A stretch of 64,000 nucleotides of DNA, taken from contig CM055115.1 of the NCBI GenBank assembly GCA_029204225.1, forward strand, positions 10,195,172-10,259,171, written 5' to 3'. This document shows, piece after piece, positions 44,432 to 53,840 of the stretch. A program made the translations under genes and the position numbers. Below the pieces are notes generated by a model that did no database searches, was not told the origin of the DNA, and saw nothing but the letters and a program-made list of their open reading frames with translations. Origin of the DNA: Diphasiastrum complanatum. Its lineage: Eukaryota; Streptophyta; Lycopodiopsida; Lycopodiales; Lycopodiaceae. How positions within the stretch are numbered: the stretch's first letter is position 1; every line of letters begins with the position of its first letter.

Positions 44432-45078
44432 TGTGAAAAATATAGATCCTAAGTGGATCTAAACTCCAAGATCATTGGCTTGAATGCTTGCACTCCAAAC
44501 TACATAAGCTAGGAATTGGCAACACATTCTATGCTACCTAGAATGCAAAGAACTTGATCAAAAAGCATTTATCACAAATGGAAACTTCCATAAACATCAA
44601 GTGCGGCCCAAAATAGCATTATACAGTCCATAATACATCAGCCTACCACTTTTGGAAAGCACCTAAGATCATACACACAAAGCTTGAACTCAATCACTAC
44701 ACAATGCCAACAATGGAAGGAGAACCCAATAGAAAAATCTCTCATTAAGCAAATGAATACAATGGATCTGCTCCAACCTGTTTCTCCACGGCCTACCTGC
44801 TATATATAGCTGAGAGAGATGACTCTCTCTCCTCTCTCTAGACCCTCCTTACCTAAAATATGCCCTATATAGGTAAAATTGGCATATATGTCCAAAATAC
44901 ATGAAAATGGACTCATTTCGAAGGTCTTGAAGTTTGACACTTCTTCATACTGAAAAAATACACTTACTAAAAATATCTAGACCTGTTTCACACGTGTGAA
45001 AAGTCAGATCCTAAACTATGTGCCATTTTTAGCAATTTTGGCCTAAAACTAGACAAGGAAATGTTGACAATTTTCACA
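44432..45078 (-). repeat. 5' LTR of the pol-less copia element (647 bp)
   Basis: Same length and sequence as 39,524-40,170 except a T for C near 44,442. It is followed by target duplication aaatg. Confidence 0.93.
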
Positions 45079-45091
45079 AAATGCTTATTTT

Positions 45092-45109
45092 TGGCACCAT
45101 TGCTGGGGA
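45092..45109 (+). other. Decayed primer-binding site, tRNA-Asp type, host gypsy
   Basis: The sequence tggcaccattgctgggga matches the tRNA-Asp type site TGGCGCCGTTGCCGGGGA used by Tat/Athila-like plant gypsy elements except at three positions, each of which is a lost CpG (to CA or TG). It marks the start of the internal region of the gypsy element that hosts both young copia insertions. Confidence 0.7.
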
Positions 45110-45139
45110 TTGCTAATCTGTTGGATTTAGATGTTTGTT

Positions 45140-45880
45140 AGTTAAAGATGAACACCAACTGCAGGAAGCAGCTGAAGCAGTTCTAGAGATGATCATTTGA
45201 AAAGATACATAAGCCTTCGTGAGAACTTTTTCAAAAGCCTTCTACAAACCTTTCAGCATGGCTCATCACCATTTGCCACTTATCAGGAAGTTGAAGGTTA
45301 TTTCAATAACTTATTCAATAAACCCAAAACATAACCTGAACCCAAACTTCCTGAGACTGTTGGTAATCCAGATCCTAATCCTAATCATGAATAAGATTAT
45401 GATCCAAATTCAAATTCCAATCCTGAGCCAGAAATGGACCCACCTCAACCATGATTCAGTTCTAGTCCAAAAATCAAGTATGATTACTTCATGGGAACTT
45501 CTTCAGATGACATTGATAGTTATATCTCCTAGTTTGAATCCATTGCTGTTTCCAATAGCGAGGGAACAAATGTAGACAAATTATGCATATTCCTTGGTCT
45601 TCTATGAAAAAAAGCCCGTATTTGGTACAACCAAATGGATTGTACAGCCATTAACACTTGGGACCTGCTGAGAGACTAGTTCTGTGAGATTGGTTACTCT
45701 ACCCGAGTTCTACATCGTTTTCAACAAGAAGACAAAGAAGAATTCATCATCTTTATCTGATGATTCAAGCTCTGAAGAGGGTTCATCCGATAGTTCAGAG
45801 TCATCAAGTTCCAGTGTTGATTCTGACACAGAGAGCTCAAATTCTCCCAAAGATGATAAGAACCACAAGAAGGAGAAAAT
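45140..45880 (+). pseudogene. Host Ty3/gypsy gag, 5' part, broken
   Basis: In alternating frames one reads DYFMGTSSDDIDSYIS, FESIAVSNSEGTNVDKLC, ARIWYNQMDCTAINTWDLL and FCEIGYSTRVLHRFQQED, following the gypsy capsid pattern, then a serine/acidic stretch (45,735-45,860) before the complete copia element interrupts it at 45,881. At least six stops or frameshifts are present. The frame resumes at 52,317 (TKKKSKSSKEPLPKL). Confidence 0.75.
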
Positions 45881-46535
45881 TGTGAAAAATACAGATCCTA
45901 AGTGGATCTAAACTCCAAGATCATTGGCTTGAATGCTTGCACTCCAAACTACATAAGCTAGGAATTGGCAACACATTCTATGCTACCTAGAATGCAAAGA
46001 ACTTGATCAAAAAGCATTTATCACAAATGGAAACTTCCATAAACATCAAGTGCGGCCCAAAATAGCATTATACAGTCCATAATACATCAGCCTATCACTT
46101 TTGGAAAGCACCTAAGATCATACACAATAGCTTGAAGACAATACACACAACAATGCTCTCAATGGAGGAAGAAACAATGACAATGATCTATTGATCTCAA
46201 TGAAGCATACAAAAGGTTTCTCCAACCTGTTCTCCACGACTTCCCTACTATTTATGGATGAGGAAGATGACTCTCTCTCCTCTCTCTAGAAGGTACTTGA
46301 CCCTAGATATTCCCTATATAGGAAAAATAGCTAAAAATGGCTTATATGACCAAAATACATCAAAATGGTCTCATTTTGAAGGGTATGAAGTTTGACACTT
46401 CATCATACTGAAAAAATACAGTAAATAAAAACATTGTGGCCTGGTTCACACGTGCAAAACTCCAGAACCAAAACTATTTACAATTTTAGCCAATTTAGGC
46501 CTCAAACTAGCTAGGAAATGTTGACAATTTTCACA
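45881..46535 (-). repeat. 3' LTR of the complete copia element (655 bp)
   Basis: Termini TGTGAAAA/TTTTCACA. On the minus strand a TATA-like CATAAATAGTAGG lies near 46,240-46,255. The gag-pol stop codon TGA lies inside the first five bases of this LTR (46,531-46,533). Confidence 0.95.
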
Positions 46536-49500
46536 CTCCCTCTTCAACATTGGATGCTAGTTTCAACATAGTCTTTGAGCACATTCCAAGATTAGATCTA
46601 TGCATTAAATATAGGTCCTTTCCCAATGGTTTGGTGAAGATATCAGCCACACACTCCTTTGAAGAGACATGTTGAAGCTCCACCTCTTTGGCAATGACTT
46701 GATCCCTCACAAAATGGTGAGCAATCTCAATGTGCTTGCTCCTTGCATGAAAAACAGGATTGCTTGCCAAGCTTTGGGCTGAAAGGTTATCACAAAGTAT
46801 GATTGGAGTCTTCTCTGGTTCCAGCAAGTGAAGATCCAATAACATCCTCTTGATCCAAAGAATCTCCTTGGTGCATGTTGTTAATGCCTTGTACTCGGCT
46901 TCGGTGGAAGATAGAGAGATAGTTGGTTGCTTCTTTGATAGCCATGAGACCACTCCATCTCCAAGATAGATTGCAAAGGCACTTGTTGACTTCCTATCCA
47001 TTTGATCACCTGCAAAATCTGAATCTGAAAATCCACAAAGGTTAGGTGTAGTACCTCCATACAAGATGCCAAAATCTCTAGATCCCGAGATGTATCTAAG
47101 TACTCTCTTTCCTAGCTTCCAATGAGCCTCACTAGGATCTTGCATAAATTGACTTAGTTTACCAACCACAAAGCTTAGATCAGGTCTTGTGATGGTTAAC
47201 CATATAAGAGATCCTATTAGCTTTCTATAGAGAGTAATGTCCTTGAAGGATCTTTCATTACTTCTTGTAGTTAGCTTTACATTTGATTCCATAGGAGTAG
47301 AAACAACTTTACAATCTTCCATATGAAACCTTTTTAGAATAGAGTTAACATATTTTTCTTGACATATGAATGTAGATTTAGAAGTTCTAATAATCTCTAT
47401 TCCTAAGATATAATGAAGTTTACCAAGATCTTGAATTTCAAACTCTCTTTTGAGTGCCATCTTGATTTCATCTATATCTAGATTGTTACCACCACTTAAG
47501 ATAATGTCATCAACATAGATCAAAAGTAAAGTGATATCATTTTCATTCAATCTAAAGTAGAGAGAATGATCATACTCACTCATAACAAAGTTTTGAGAAA
47601 GTAAGAAGGAATTGAGCTTAGCATACCAACTCCTTGGTGCTTGCTTTAGCCCATACAAACTCTTTTGGAGATAGCACACATGATTAGGCTCATCATGTGA
47701 AACATAGCCCTCGGGTTGCTCCATGTAAATATCTTCTTCAAGATCACCATTCAAGAAGGCATTAGTAACATCCATTTGCCACATATCCCAATCATAAAGA
47801 GTTGCAAGAGAGATTAGGATTCGAATAGTTACCATCTTTGCCACGGGTGCAAAGGTCTCATCATAGTCAATACCATATTCTTGAGCATACCCCTTTGCCA
47901 CCAACCTTGCCTTGTACTTGTTGATTGATCCATCTTGATTTGTCTTGATCTTGAAGATCCACTTACAACCAATTGCCTTCTTGTCCTTTGGAAGCTTTAC
48001 CAACCTCCATGTGTTGCTTTTGATGAGTGCTTGATGCTCATGATCCATGGCTTGGATCCATTCCTTCTTTTGAATTGCTTCACCTACACAAGTTGGTTCA
48101 TCAAAAGAGGTAAGAAAAGCAAAGTTAGAGTTGTCCACCACTTGCTTTCCTTTTTCATCATAGGTTAGCCTTGATGGCTTAGCCCTTTGCCTTTGAGTCT
48201 TCCTTGAAGTTTGCTTTGGAGTGGCATCTCCATCTTCATCCAAGACATCTTGCACATCATGATGATTAGTAGGCACATCAACATCAACATCAACAACATT
48301 GGAAACATTCTCTTCATGAAAGATGACATCCCTACTTATGACAACTTTCTTTGTAGAAGGAATGTACACTTTGTAAGCCTTGCTTACTTCACTATAGCCA
48401 ACAAACACACCCTTCTTTGATGAAGGATCTTCTTTAGTTCTATCATCAAGTGTGATATTGACAAAACATGTACATCCAAAGATCCTACAATGCTTGACAC
48501 TCGGCCTTCTACCATAAAGAACCTCATGAGGAGTTTTACCATCCAAGGAAGCACTTGTCCATCTATTACATAGATAGTTAGCACATGCTAAAGCTTCCCC
48601 CCAAAAAGACTTAGCAAGATTAGCATGTAGTCTCATTGCCTTGGCACATTCACAAAGGGTTCTATTCTTCCTCTCGGCCACTCCATTCTGTTGTGGAGTC
48701 CTAGGACTAGACATCTCCCTCTTAATCCCATGTGCTATACAAAAGTCTTTGAACCTATTTGAGGTGTATTCCCCTCCATTATCAGATCTTAAGCATTTGA
48801 TCTTTGTATTGAATTGGTTTTCCATTTCATTCTTGAACTTGACAAATGCAGCAAACACTTCATCCTTACTTTTAAGAAGATAGATCCAAGTATACCTACT
48901 AAAGTCATCAATGAAAGTTGCATACATCTTTGCCCCACCATTGCTAGTTGTACTAGAAGAATGAATATCAGAATGCACAAGTTGAAAAGCTTCTTTAGAT
49001 CTAGAAGTAGATCTAGAATAAGCAAGTCTATGAGATTTGGACAAGGCACAATGTTCACAAACACTATTGTTTGCAACAAGACATTTAGGGAGACCAAGAA
49101 CAAGCTCTTTCTTTGCCATTACCTCCAAAGATTTGAAGTTGGGATGGCCCAACCTCTTGTGCCAAACTTCTTGGTTTGTCAATTGCTCCCTAGCCATACA
49201 TCCTTCATGATTAGAGATCACACATGCATCAAGCTTGAAAAGTTTACCATGCCTCCTACCTTGAGCAATCAAGGATCCACATTTACTTATCAAACATGCA
49301 TCTCCAATGAACTCCACATCAAGTCCTTTGTCAATCATTTGACTTACACTAAGCAAATTCTTAGTGATTGAAGGAATGTACAAAACATTTTCAAGATTTG
49401 CTTTCCTATTTGTTGAAAGGGAAATAGGAATAGTGCCTATGCCTTTGATGTCACATTGACCATCATTTGCAGTGTAGATGATGTTACCTTCTCCCTCATA

Positions 49501-50484
49501 AGACAATAAGGATGTAAAGTATTCCTTATGTCTTGTCATGTGAGATGAGGCTCCACTATCAATCCACCAAGGATCATTATCATCTATGTTGGCTAACAAA
49601 CTTGAAGTCATAACAAGTGATTCACATGTGTTATGTTCTTCCTCATCTATTGTAAGATTTCCTTGCCTCTCTCCTTGCTCTCTTTTCTTCTTATAACATT
49701 CATTTGCAAAATGACCTTTTATCCCACAATAAAAGCACTTGAACTTTGACTTATTGTTCTTAGTAGAAGAGGAAGAGGAAGAGTGATCATCATGATCAAA
49801 GTTACCACCTTTGGACCATTTCCCTTTGCCTTTACCTTTGCCCTTGAATTTGCCTTTTGTGAAGAAAGCCTCTTCACCTCCACCTTGCAAGGATGCACCA
49901 TCAAGCTTTGATTGCAACCTATGTTCTTCAGCCAATAAGATTTCTTGCAAGTCAACCACACTTGGCAAGACTCTTTGAATGGCAAAACTTTGCACAAGGT
50001 TAGCATGTTCATTTAGCAAACCATTCAACATAACTTGGACTATTTCACCATCTTTTATGTTCTCATCAATGCATGCTAAATCATCACTTAGGGACTTAAC
50101 TCTCAAGATAACTGCATGAGCACTTTCACCCTCTCTTTGCCTACTAGAAAATATTTGTCTCCTTAGGGTCAATACCCTAGATGTGGACTTTGATTCAAAG
50201 AGCTTCTTTAAGGCATTCCATGCCTCACTTGCACTTTGACACTTTCCAACTTCCTTGAGAAGTTCATTTGTAACATTCATTTTAATGATATGAAGAGCCC
50301 TTTTGGCCTTCTTATCAAACCTTTGTTGCTCTTGAAGTGTGAGAGGTCTCTCTTCAATTTCTGCAACTATGTCCATGAGTTCATTCAACTCAAGTAAGGA
50401 CTCCATCCTCACTTTCCAAGTAGAGTAGTTTGATGAACTCAGCCTTTCACTAGACTCTAGCATGATCCCACCATTGGAAGCCAT
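46531..50484 (-). CDS. Copia gag-pol polyprotein, intact, 1,317 residues
   Basis: Domains in order: gag (1-250; STWKVRMESLLELNELMD), zinc knuckle CFYCGIKGHFANEC (about 250), retropepsin WWIDSGASSHMT (about 308), integrase zinc-binding WHKRLGHPNFKSL and CEHCALSKSH, integrase core Asp in HSDIHSSS (about 504), Asp in LRSDNGGEYTS (about 568) and Glu in PQQNGVAERKN (about 603), reverse transcriptase (KWIFKIKTNQDG, NAFLNGDLEEDIYMEQPEG, YVDDIILSG about 989), RNase H (SDSDFAGDQMDRKS, STEAEYKAL, CDNLSAQSL, RSKHIEIAHHF). All catalytic residues are present and no stop interrupts. Start at 50,484 (ASNGGIMLES follows the Met). It makes virus-like particles, cDNA and performs integration in the family; it may also act on the pol-less neighbour. 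Confidence 0.96.
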   Translation of the reverse strand: MASNGGIMLESSERLSSSNYSTWKVRMESLLELNELMDIVAEIEERPLTLQEQQRFDKKAKRALHIIKMNVTNELLKEVGKCQSASEAWNALKKLFESKSTSRVLTLRRQIFSSRQREGESAHAVILRVKSLSDDLACIDENIKDGEIVQVMLNGLLNEHANLVQSFAIQRVLPSVVDLQEILLAEEHRLQSKLDGASLQGGGEEAFFTKGKFKGKGKGKGKWSKGGNFDHDDHSSSSSSTKNNKSKFKCFYCGIKGHFANECYKKKREQGERQGNLTIDEEEHNTCESLVMTSSLLANIDDNDPWWIDSGASSHMTRHKEYFTSLLSYEGEGNIIYTANDGQCDIKGIGTIPISLSTNRKANLENVLYIPSITKNLLSVSQMIDKGLDVEFIGDACLISKCGSLIAQGRRHGKLFKLDACVISNHEGCMAREQLTNQEVWHKRLGHPNFKSLEVMAKKELVLGLPKCLVANNSVCEHCALSKSHRLAYSRSTSRSKEAFQLVHSDIHSSSTTSNGGAKMYATFIDDFSRYTWIYLLKSKDEVFAAFVKFKNEMENQFNTKIKCLRSDNGGEYTSNRFKDFCIAHGIKREMSSPRTPQQNGVAERKNRTLCECAKAMRLHANLAKSFWGEALACANYLCNRWTSASLDGKTPHEVLYGRRPSVKHCRIFGCTCFVNITLDDRTKEDPSSKKGVFVGYSEVSKAYKVYIPSTKKVVISRDVIFHEENVSNVVDVDVDVPTNHHDVQDVLDEDGDATPKQTSRKTQRQRAKPSRLTYDEKGKQVVDNSNFAFLTSFDEPTCVGEAIQKKEWIQAMDHEHQALIKSNTWRLVKLPKDKKAIGCKWIFKIKTNQDGSINKYKARLVAKGYAQEYGIDYDETFAPVAKMVTIRILISLATLYDWDMWQMDVTNAFLNGDLEEDIYMEQPEGYVSHDEPNHVCYLQKSLYGLKQAPRSWYAKLNSFLLSQNFVMSEYDHSLYFRLNENDITLLLIYVDDIILSGGNNLDIDEIKMALKREFEIQDLGKLHYILGIEIIRTSKSTFICQEKYVNSILKRFHMEDCKVVSTPMESNVKLTTRSNERSFKDITLYRKLIGSLIWLTITRPDLSFVVGKLSQFMQDPSEAHWKLGKRVLRYISGSRDFGILYGGTTPNLCGFSDSDFAGDQMDRKSTSAFAIYLGDGVVSWLSKKQPTISLSSTEAEYKALTTCTKEILWIKRMLLDLHLLEPEKTPIILCDNLSAQSLASNPVFHARSKHIEIAHHFVRDQVIAKEVELQHVSSKECVADIFTKPLGKDLYLMHRSNLGMCSKTMLKLASNVEEGV
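46536..46545 (-). other. Polypurine tract of the complete copia element
   Basis: The minus strand reads gaagagggag immediately before the 3' LTR. It overlaps the end of the gag-pol frame (codons for EEG). Confidence 0.85.
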
Positions 50485-51644
50485 GATTCTAATGTTTCTT
50501 CAACTTTTAGGTTCTGTCCTAAAGCACTTAGCACTCACTTTTCTCTCAACAAATGATAGATAAAGAGATCTATGAAGATTTAGGACCCTAAAACACTTCT
50601 ATCTTGAACCTAGATGGTTTCCAAGCATAGAAAGGAAGATTGAAACACATGCAACACTTTGCACACACTAAGAATGGATTACAAAATCAAACCAACCTGA
50701 ACACACTCTTGCTTAAGCTCTCAAACTTTCCAGCAAGTGACCAAATCAAGTTATGGTGTGAAGAGTTACTTGCATTCTTAGAAAATACCCAAAACTAGGA
50801 TGCCAAGATTACCTAGTAATGAACAAACTTGATCAACATATGATCAACACACTAAGATATTGATTCAACCTGTAAAACCACATGTAAACCACACTTCTAA
50901 AAGTTTATAAACTCCAGCAAGTGATAAATACAAGATTTAGAGGTGAATGAATGAGCACACTTAGTGAATCACAAGACTAGCTTCATTATCTTGTCAAATC
51001 TTGGTGTTTAGATGTAGATCTAAGATCACTTCACATGAGAATGTTCCTCAACCTGTTAAGAACCTGAAAACACACTTGCATAATGGTTAACACCTTCCAG
51101 CAAATGCTCCAATCAAATTACATAAGGAGAGTTACTTACATGCTCAACAAAGTACACCAAAATTTATGCCAAAATTGATGACAATCTTTACAATATGCTC
51201 TTCACAATGGAGCTTACAATATGTTCACCCAAAAAAGGGGATCTTTCATCCAAATGGGAGCTTTGCTCAACCTTTAGGAGAATTACAACTCACTCAAAAG
51301 AGCATTTGTCATCCACTTAAGGAGAAGTTTCATCCACTTAAGGAGAGTGTTCATCCAAGAATGGAGATTGTCAACAATAGGATTGAAAAGAACATTGTTA
51401 GTATTGAATATGCACAAGCCTCACGATCACAAATGATTAGGTGTTATGATCTGATCCAAAATAGTTTCTTTTCAGCCTCTGATCTTCAATAGACCTGAAA
51501 TATGCTTTTGATCCACAAGTTCAACTCACAAAACAAAGGTTAGTAAGATTTGATCAACAAAGCAATGCAAAATCATGCTAGAACTTGATCAAACATCCAA
51601 ATATCACCAAAAATGGAATACTTACTGTAAATAGAAGCCAACCA
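50485..51644 (-). other. Leader of the complete copia element
   Basis: Untranslated sequence between primer site and gag; about 1.0 kb of it (50,636-51,644) is nearly identical to the leader of the pol-less element. The 108-codon antisense frame 51,166-51,492 is shared. Confidence 0.7.
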
Positions 51645-51656
51645 GCTCTGATACCA
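51645..51656 (-). other. Primer-binding site, initiator-Met tRNA type
   Basis: The plus strand gctctgatacca, complement of TGGTATCAGAGC, directly abuts the 5' LTR at 51,657. Confidence 0.93.
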
Positions 51657-52311
51657 TGTGAAAAATACAGATCCTAAGTGGATCTAAACTCCAAGATCAT
51701 TGGCTTGAATGCTTGCACTCCAAACTACATAAGCTAGGAATTGGCAACACATTCTATGCTACCTAGAATGCAAAGAACTTGATCAAAAAGCATTTATCAC
51801 AAATGGAAACTTCCATAAACATCAAGTGCGGCCCAAAATAGCATTATACAGTCCATAATACATCAGCCTATCACTTTTGGAAAGCACCTAAGATCATACA
51901 CAATAGCTTGAAGACAATACACACAACAATGCTCTCAATGGAGGAAGAAACAATGACAATGATCTATTGATCTCAATGAAGCATACAAAAGGTTTCTCCA
52001 ACCTGTTCTCCACGACTTCCCTACTATTTATGGATGAGGAAGATGACTCTCTCTCCTCTCTCTAGAAGGTACTTGACCCTAGATATTCCCTATATAGGAA
52101 AAATAGCTAAAAATGGCTTATATGACCAAAATACATCAAAATGGTCTCATTTTGAAGGGTATGAAGTTTGACACTTCATCATACTGAAAAAATACAGTAA
52201 ATAAAAACATTGTGGCCTGGTTCACACGTGCAAAACTCCAGAACCAAAACTATTTACAATTTTAGCCAATTTAGGCCTCAAACTAGCTAGGAAATGTTGA
52301 CAATTTTCACA
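51657..52311 (-). repeat. 5' LTR of the complete copia element (655 bp)
   Basis: Looks identical to 45,881-46,535. Followed by target duplication aaaat. Confidence 0.95.
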
Positions 52312-52316
52312 AAAAT

Positions 52317-53380
52317 GACTAAAAAGAAGTCCAAATCTTCCAAGGAACCACTGCCAAAACTGACCAGTTTTGGAAGAAGAATTTATCAGATCTCTCAAAC
52401 CAAATGCAAGATTTAAAATTACAGATGTTTGAAGTATCAAATAAGCGATAGACAGTACCTTCTTTTGATCCAAATATCTGGTGTACCAGATGTGGAGCGC
52501 CAGGTCACTCTAACCATGAATGTAGAGTTAAACAAGTTTCCTATGTTGAGAGTGCAGACAAAGATGTTTAGTATGTTTATGAAACATATTCGGAGGAGCA
52601 TTGTCGTTGTGTGCAAGGATCATCTACACTAGTGTTGTAGCCCAAACCAAAAATTGGACCAAAGCACTTTGTACCTGCTCAAGTAGTGAACTCAAATCAG
52701 AAGACTGTTTATGCACCAGTCAATTTACTACCAAAGAAGCTGGTGGGCAACTGTCATAATTGTGGCGCACAAGGCCATTCTTCACCCGATTGCCCGGTCG
52801 CTCGCCAACCAATCGGCTATGTCCCATTATGTTCAAATTGCCTGGAAGAAGGACATTTAGCTGCAGACTGCCCAAAGCCTCAAAAGGTGAAGGTGCTGTA
52901 CAAATATGTCCAGTCTCTAGGTCCAGAAACAGAGATAAAGAAGAAGTAGAAAGATGCAGTTGTACAGAAAATTGAATGTCTTGATGAAGGCACTCTGCTG
53001 ACTACTGATACCAATTAGCCAAGTGATTTGGAAGATGTTTGCAAAGTTTCTACTCGAAGCACTTTAAAATCACCAAAACCAATGAAAGAGAGTTTAGCTA
53101 AGACTCAGAAGAATAAGTGGAAGCATCCGACAAAGAAGTTGAAGAACAACTTTTTTACCCAAAAAGACTTGAAGGATGACTCTGATTATGACCAAAATGT
53201 TGCCAAACTGTTTAAGAAGGATGTTATTGAGAAAGCAAAATCTCTAATCGAAGAAGAACTTAAATCCAACCCACCTCAAAAGAAGGTCACTTGTGAAGAC
53301 GCGGATGAAGTTCCATTAAGTTCAAAACTATCCAATGTTGTTGTGGACTTCAGGTTGTAGACAAAGAAGCAATATGACAT
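52317..53380 (+). pseudogene. Host Ty3/gypsy gag 3' part with three zinc knuckles
   Basis: After the copia insertion gag continues with CTRCGAPGHSNHEC (about 52,483-52,525), CHNCGAQGHSSPDC (52,750-52,795) and CSNCLEEGHLAADC (52,833-52,875), three C-x2-C-x4-H-x4-C knuckles, then a Lys-rich linker in 53,028-53,360. Stops at about 52,450, 52,630 and 52,948 interrupt it. Three knuckles is more than the one or two usual in plant gypsy gag proteins. Confidence 0.75.
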
Positions 53381-53399
53381 TGTTTCCGATATTGGCTCC

Positions 53400-53840
53400 T
53401 TGAGGCCAAATATCACATTTGAGCAGCTTCTATCAGACAACAACTATTATAGGAAGCAGTTGAAGAATCTATCGCAAATAAGGAGAAAAAAGAAGATTTC
53501 TCTACCTGAGATATCCCTTCTTGTCGTTGACCTTGGAGACCTCAAAGTGCCAGAGATTGACGTCTTTGTCTCAAAGTATCAATTGAAAAAGTATCAATTG
53601 ACTCCGAGTCAAGCACCAATATTATGACGGAAGATATGGCGCATGTGCTTGGACTTACTGATATCCAGCCTACTCAGAGATTAATCAAGCTAGCCGACTT
53701 GACAAAGAGGACGTCTGTAGGCGAGTTGAAAGAAGTCACGGTGTATATCCAAAATATATCTTTTATCATGAACTTTATTGTAATCCGACCAGTCGGAATG
53801 GGCAACTACTCCGTCCTTATCAGAAGACCTTGGATATATG
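53400..53840 (+). pseudogene. Host Ty3/gypsy aspartic protease, truncated
   Basis: The frames 53,400-53,627 and 53,624-53,986 give LPEISLLVVDLGDLKVPEID before, and MTEDMAHVLGL with IKLADLTKRTSVGELKEV after, the active site; the residues at the active-site position are disturbed by a frameshift near 53,600-53,625. The C-terminal motif appears as LIRRPWIYG (usually LGRPW). Coding sequence stops at 53,840 in an unrelated insertion. Confidence 0.7.

Larger units (their letters stand above)
39524..45078 (-). mobile_element. Young non-autonomous Ty1/copia element with pol replaced
   Basis: The element is 5,555 bp with 647-bp LTRs (39,524-40,170 and 44,432-45,078) that differ at one position seen by eye (near 44,442), an initiator-Met primer site, a leader of about 1.1 kb, one long reading frame and a polypurine tract. 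The 5-bp target duplication aaatg flanks it (39,519-39,523 and 45,079-45,083). The frame begins with copia gag and zinc knuckle, but protease, integrase, reverse transcriptase and RNase H are absent; about 2.3 kb of unrelated open sequence stands in their place. Its LTR U5 and leader are almost identical to those of the complete element at 45,881-52,311. Confidence 0.93.
45881..52311 (-). mobile_element. Complete young Ty1/copia element, probably autonomous
   Basis: The element is 6,431 bp: LTRs 45,881-46,535 and 51,657-52,311 (655 bp each, no difference seen by eye), primer site, leader of about 1.17 kb, a single gag-pol frame of 1,317 codons and a polypurine tract. The 5-bp target duplication aaaat flanks it (45,876-45,880 and 52,312-52,316). 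Identical LTRs and an unbroken frame point to very recent insertion. It lies in the gag of the old gypsy element, about 0.8 kb from the pol-less relative and in the same orientation. Confidence 0.95.
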
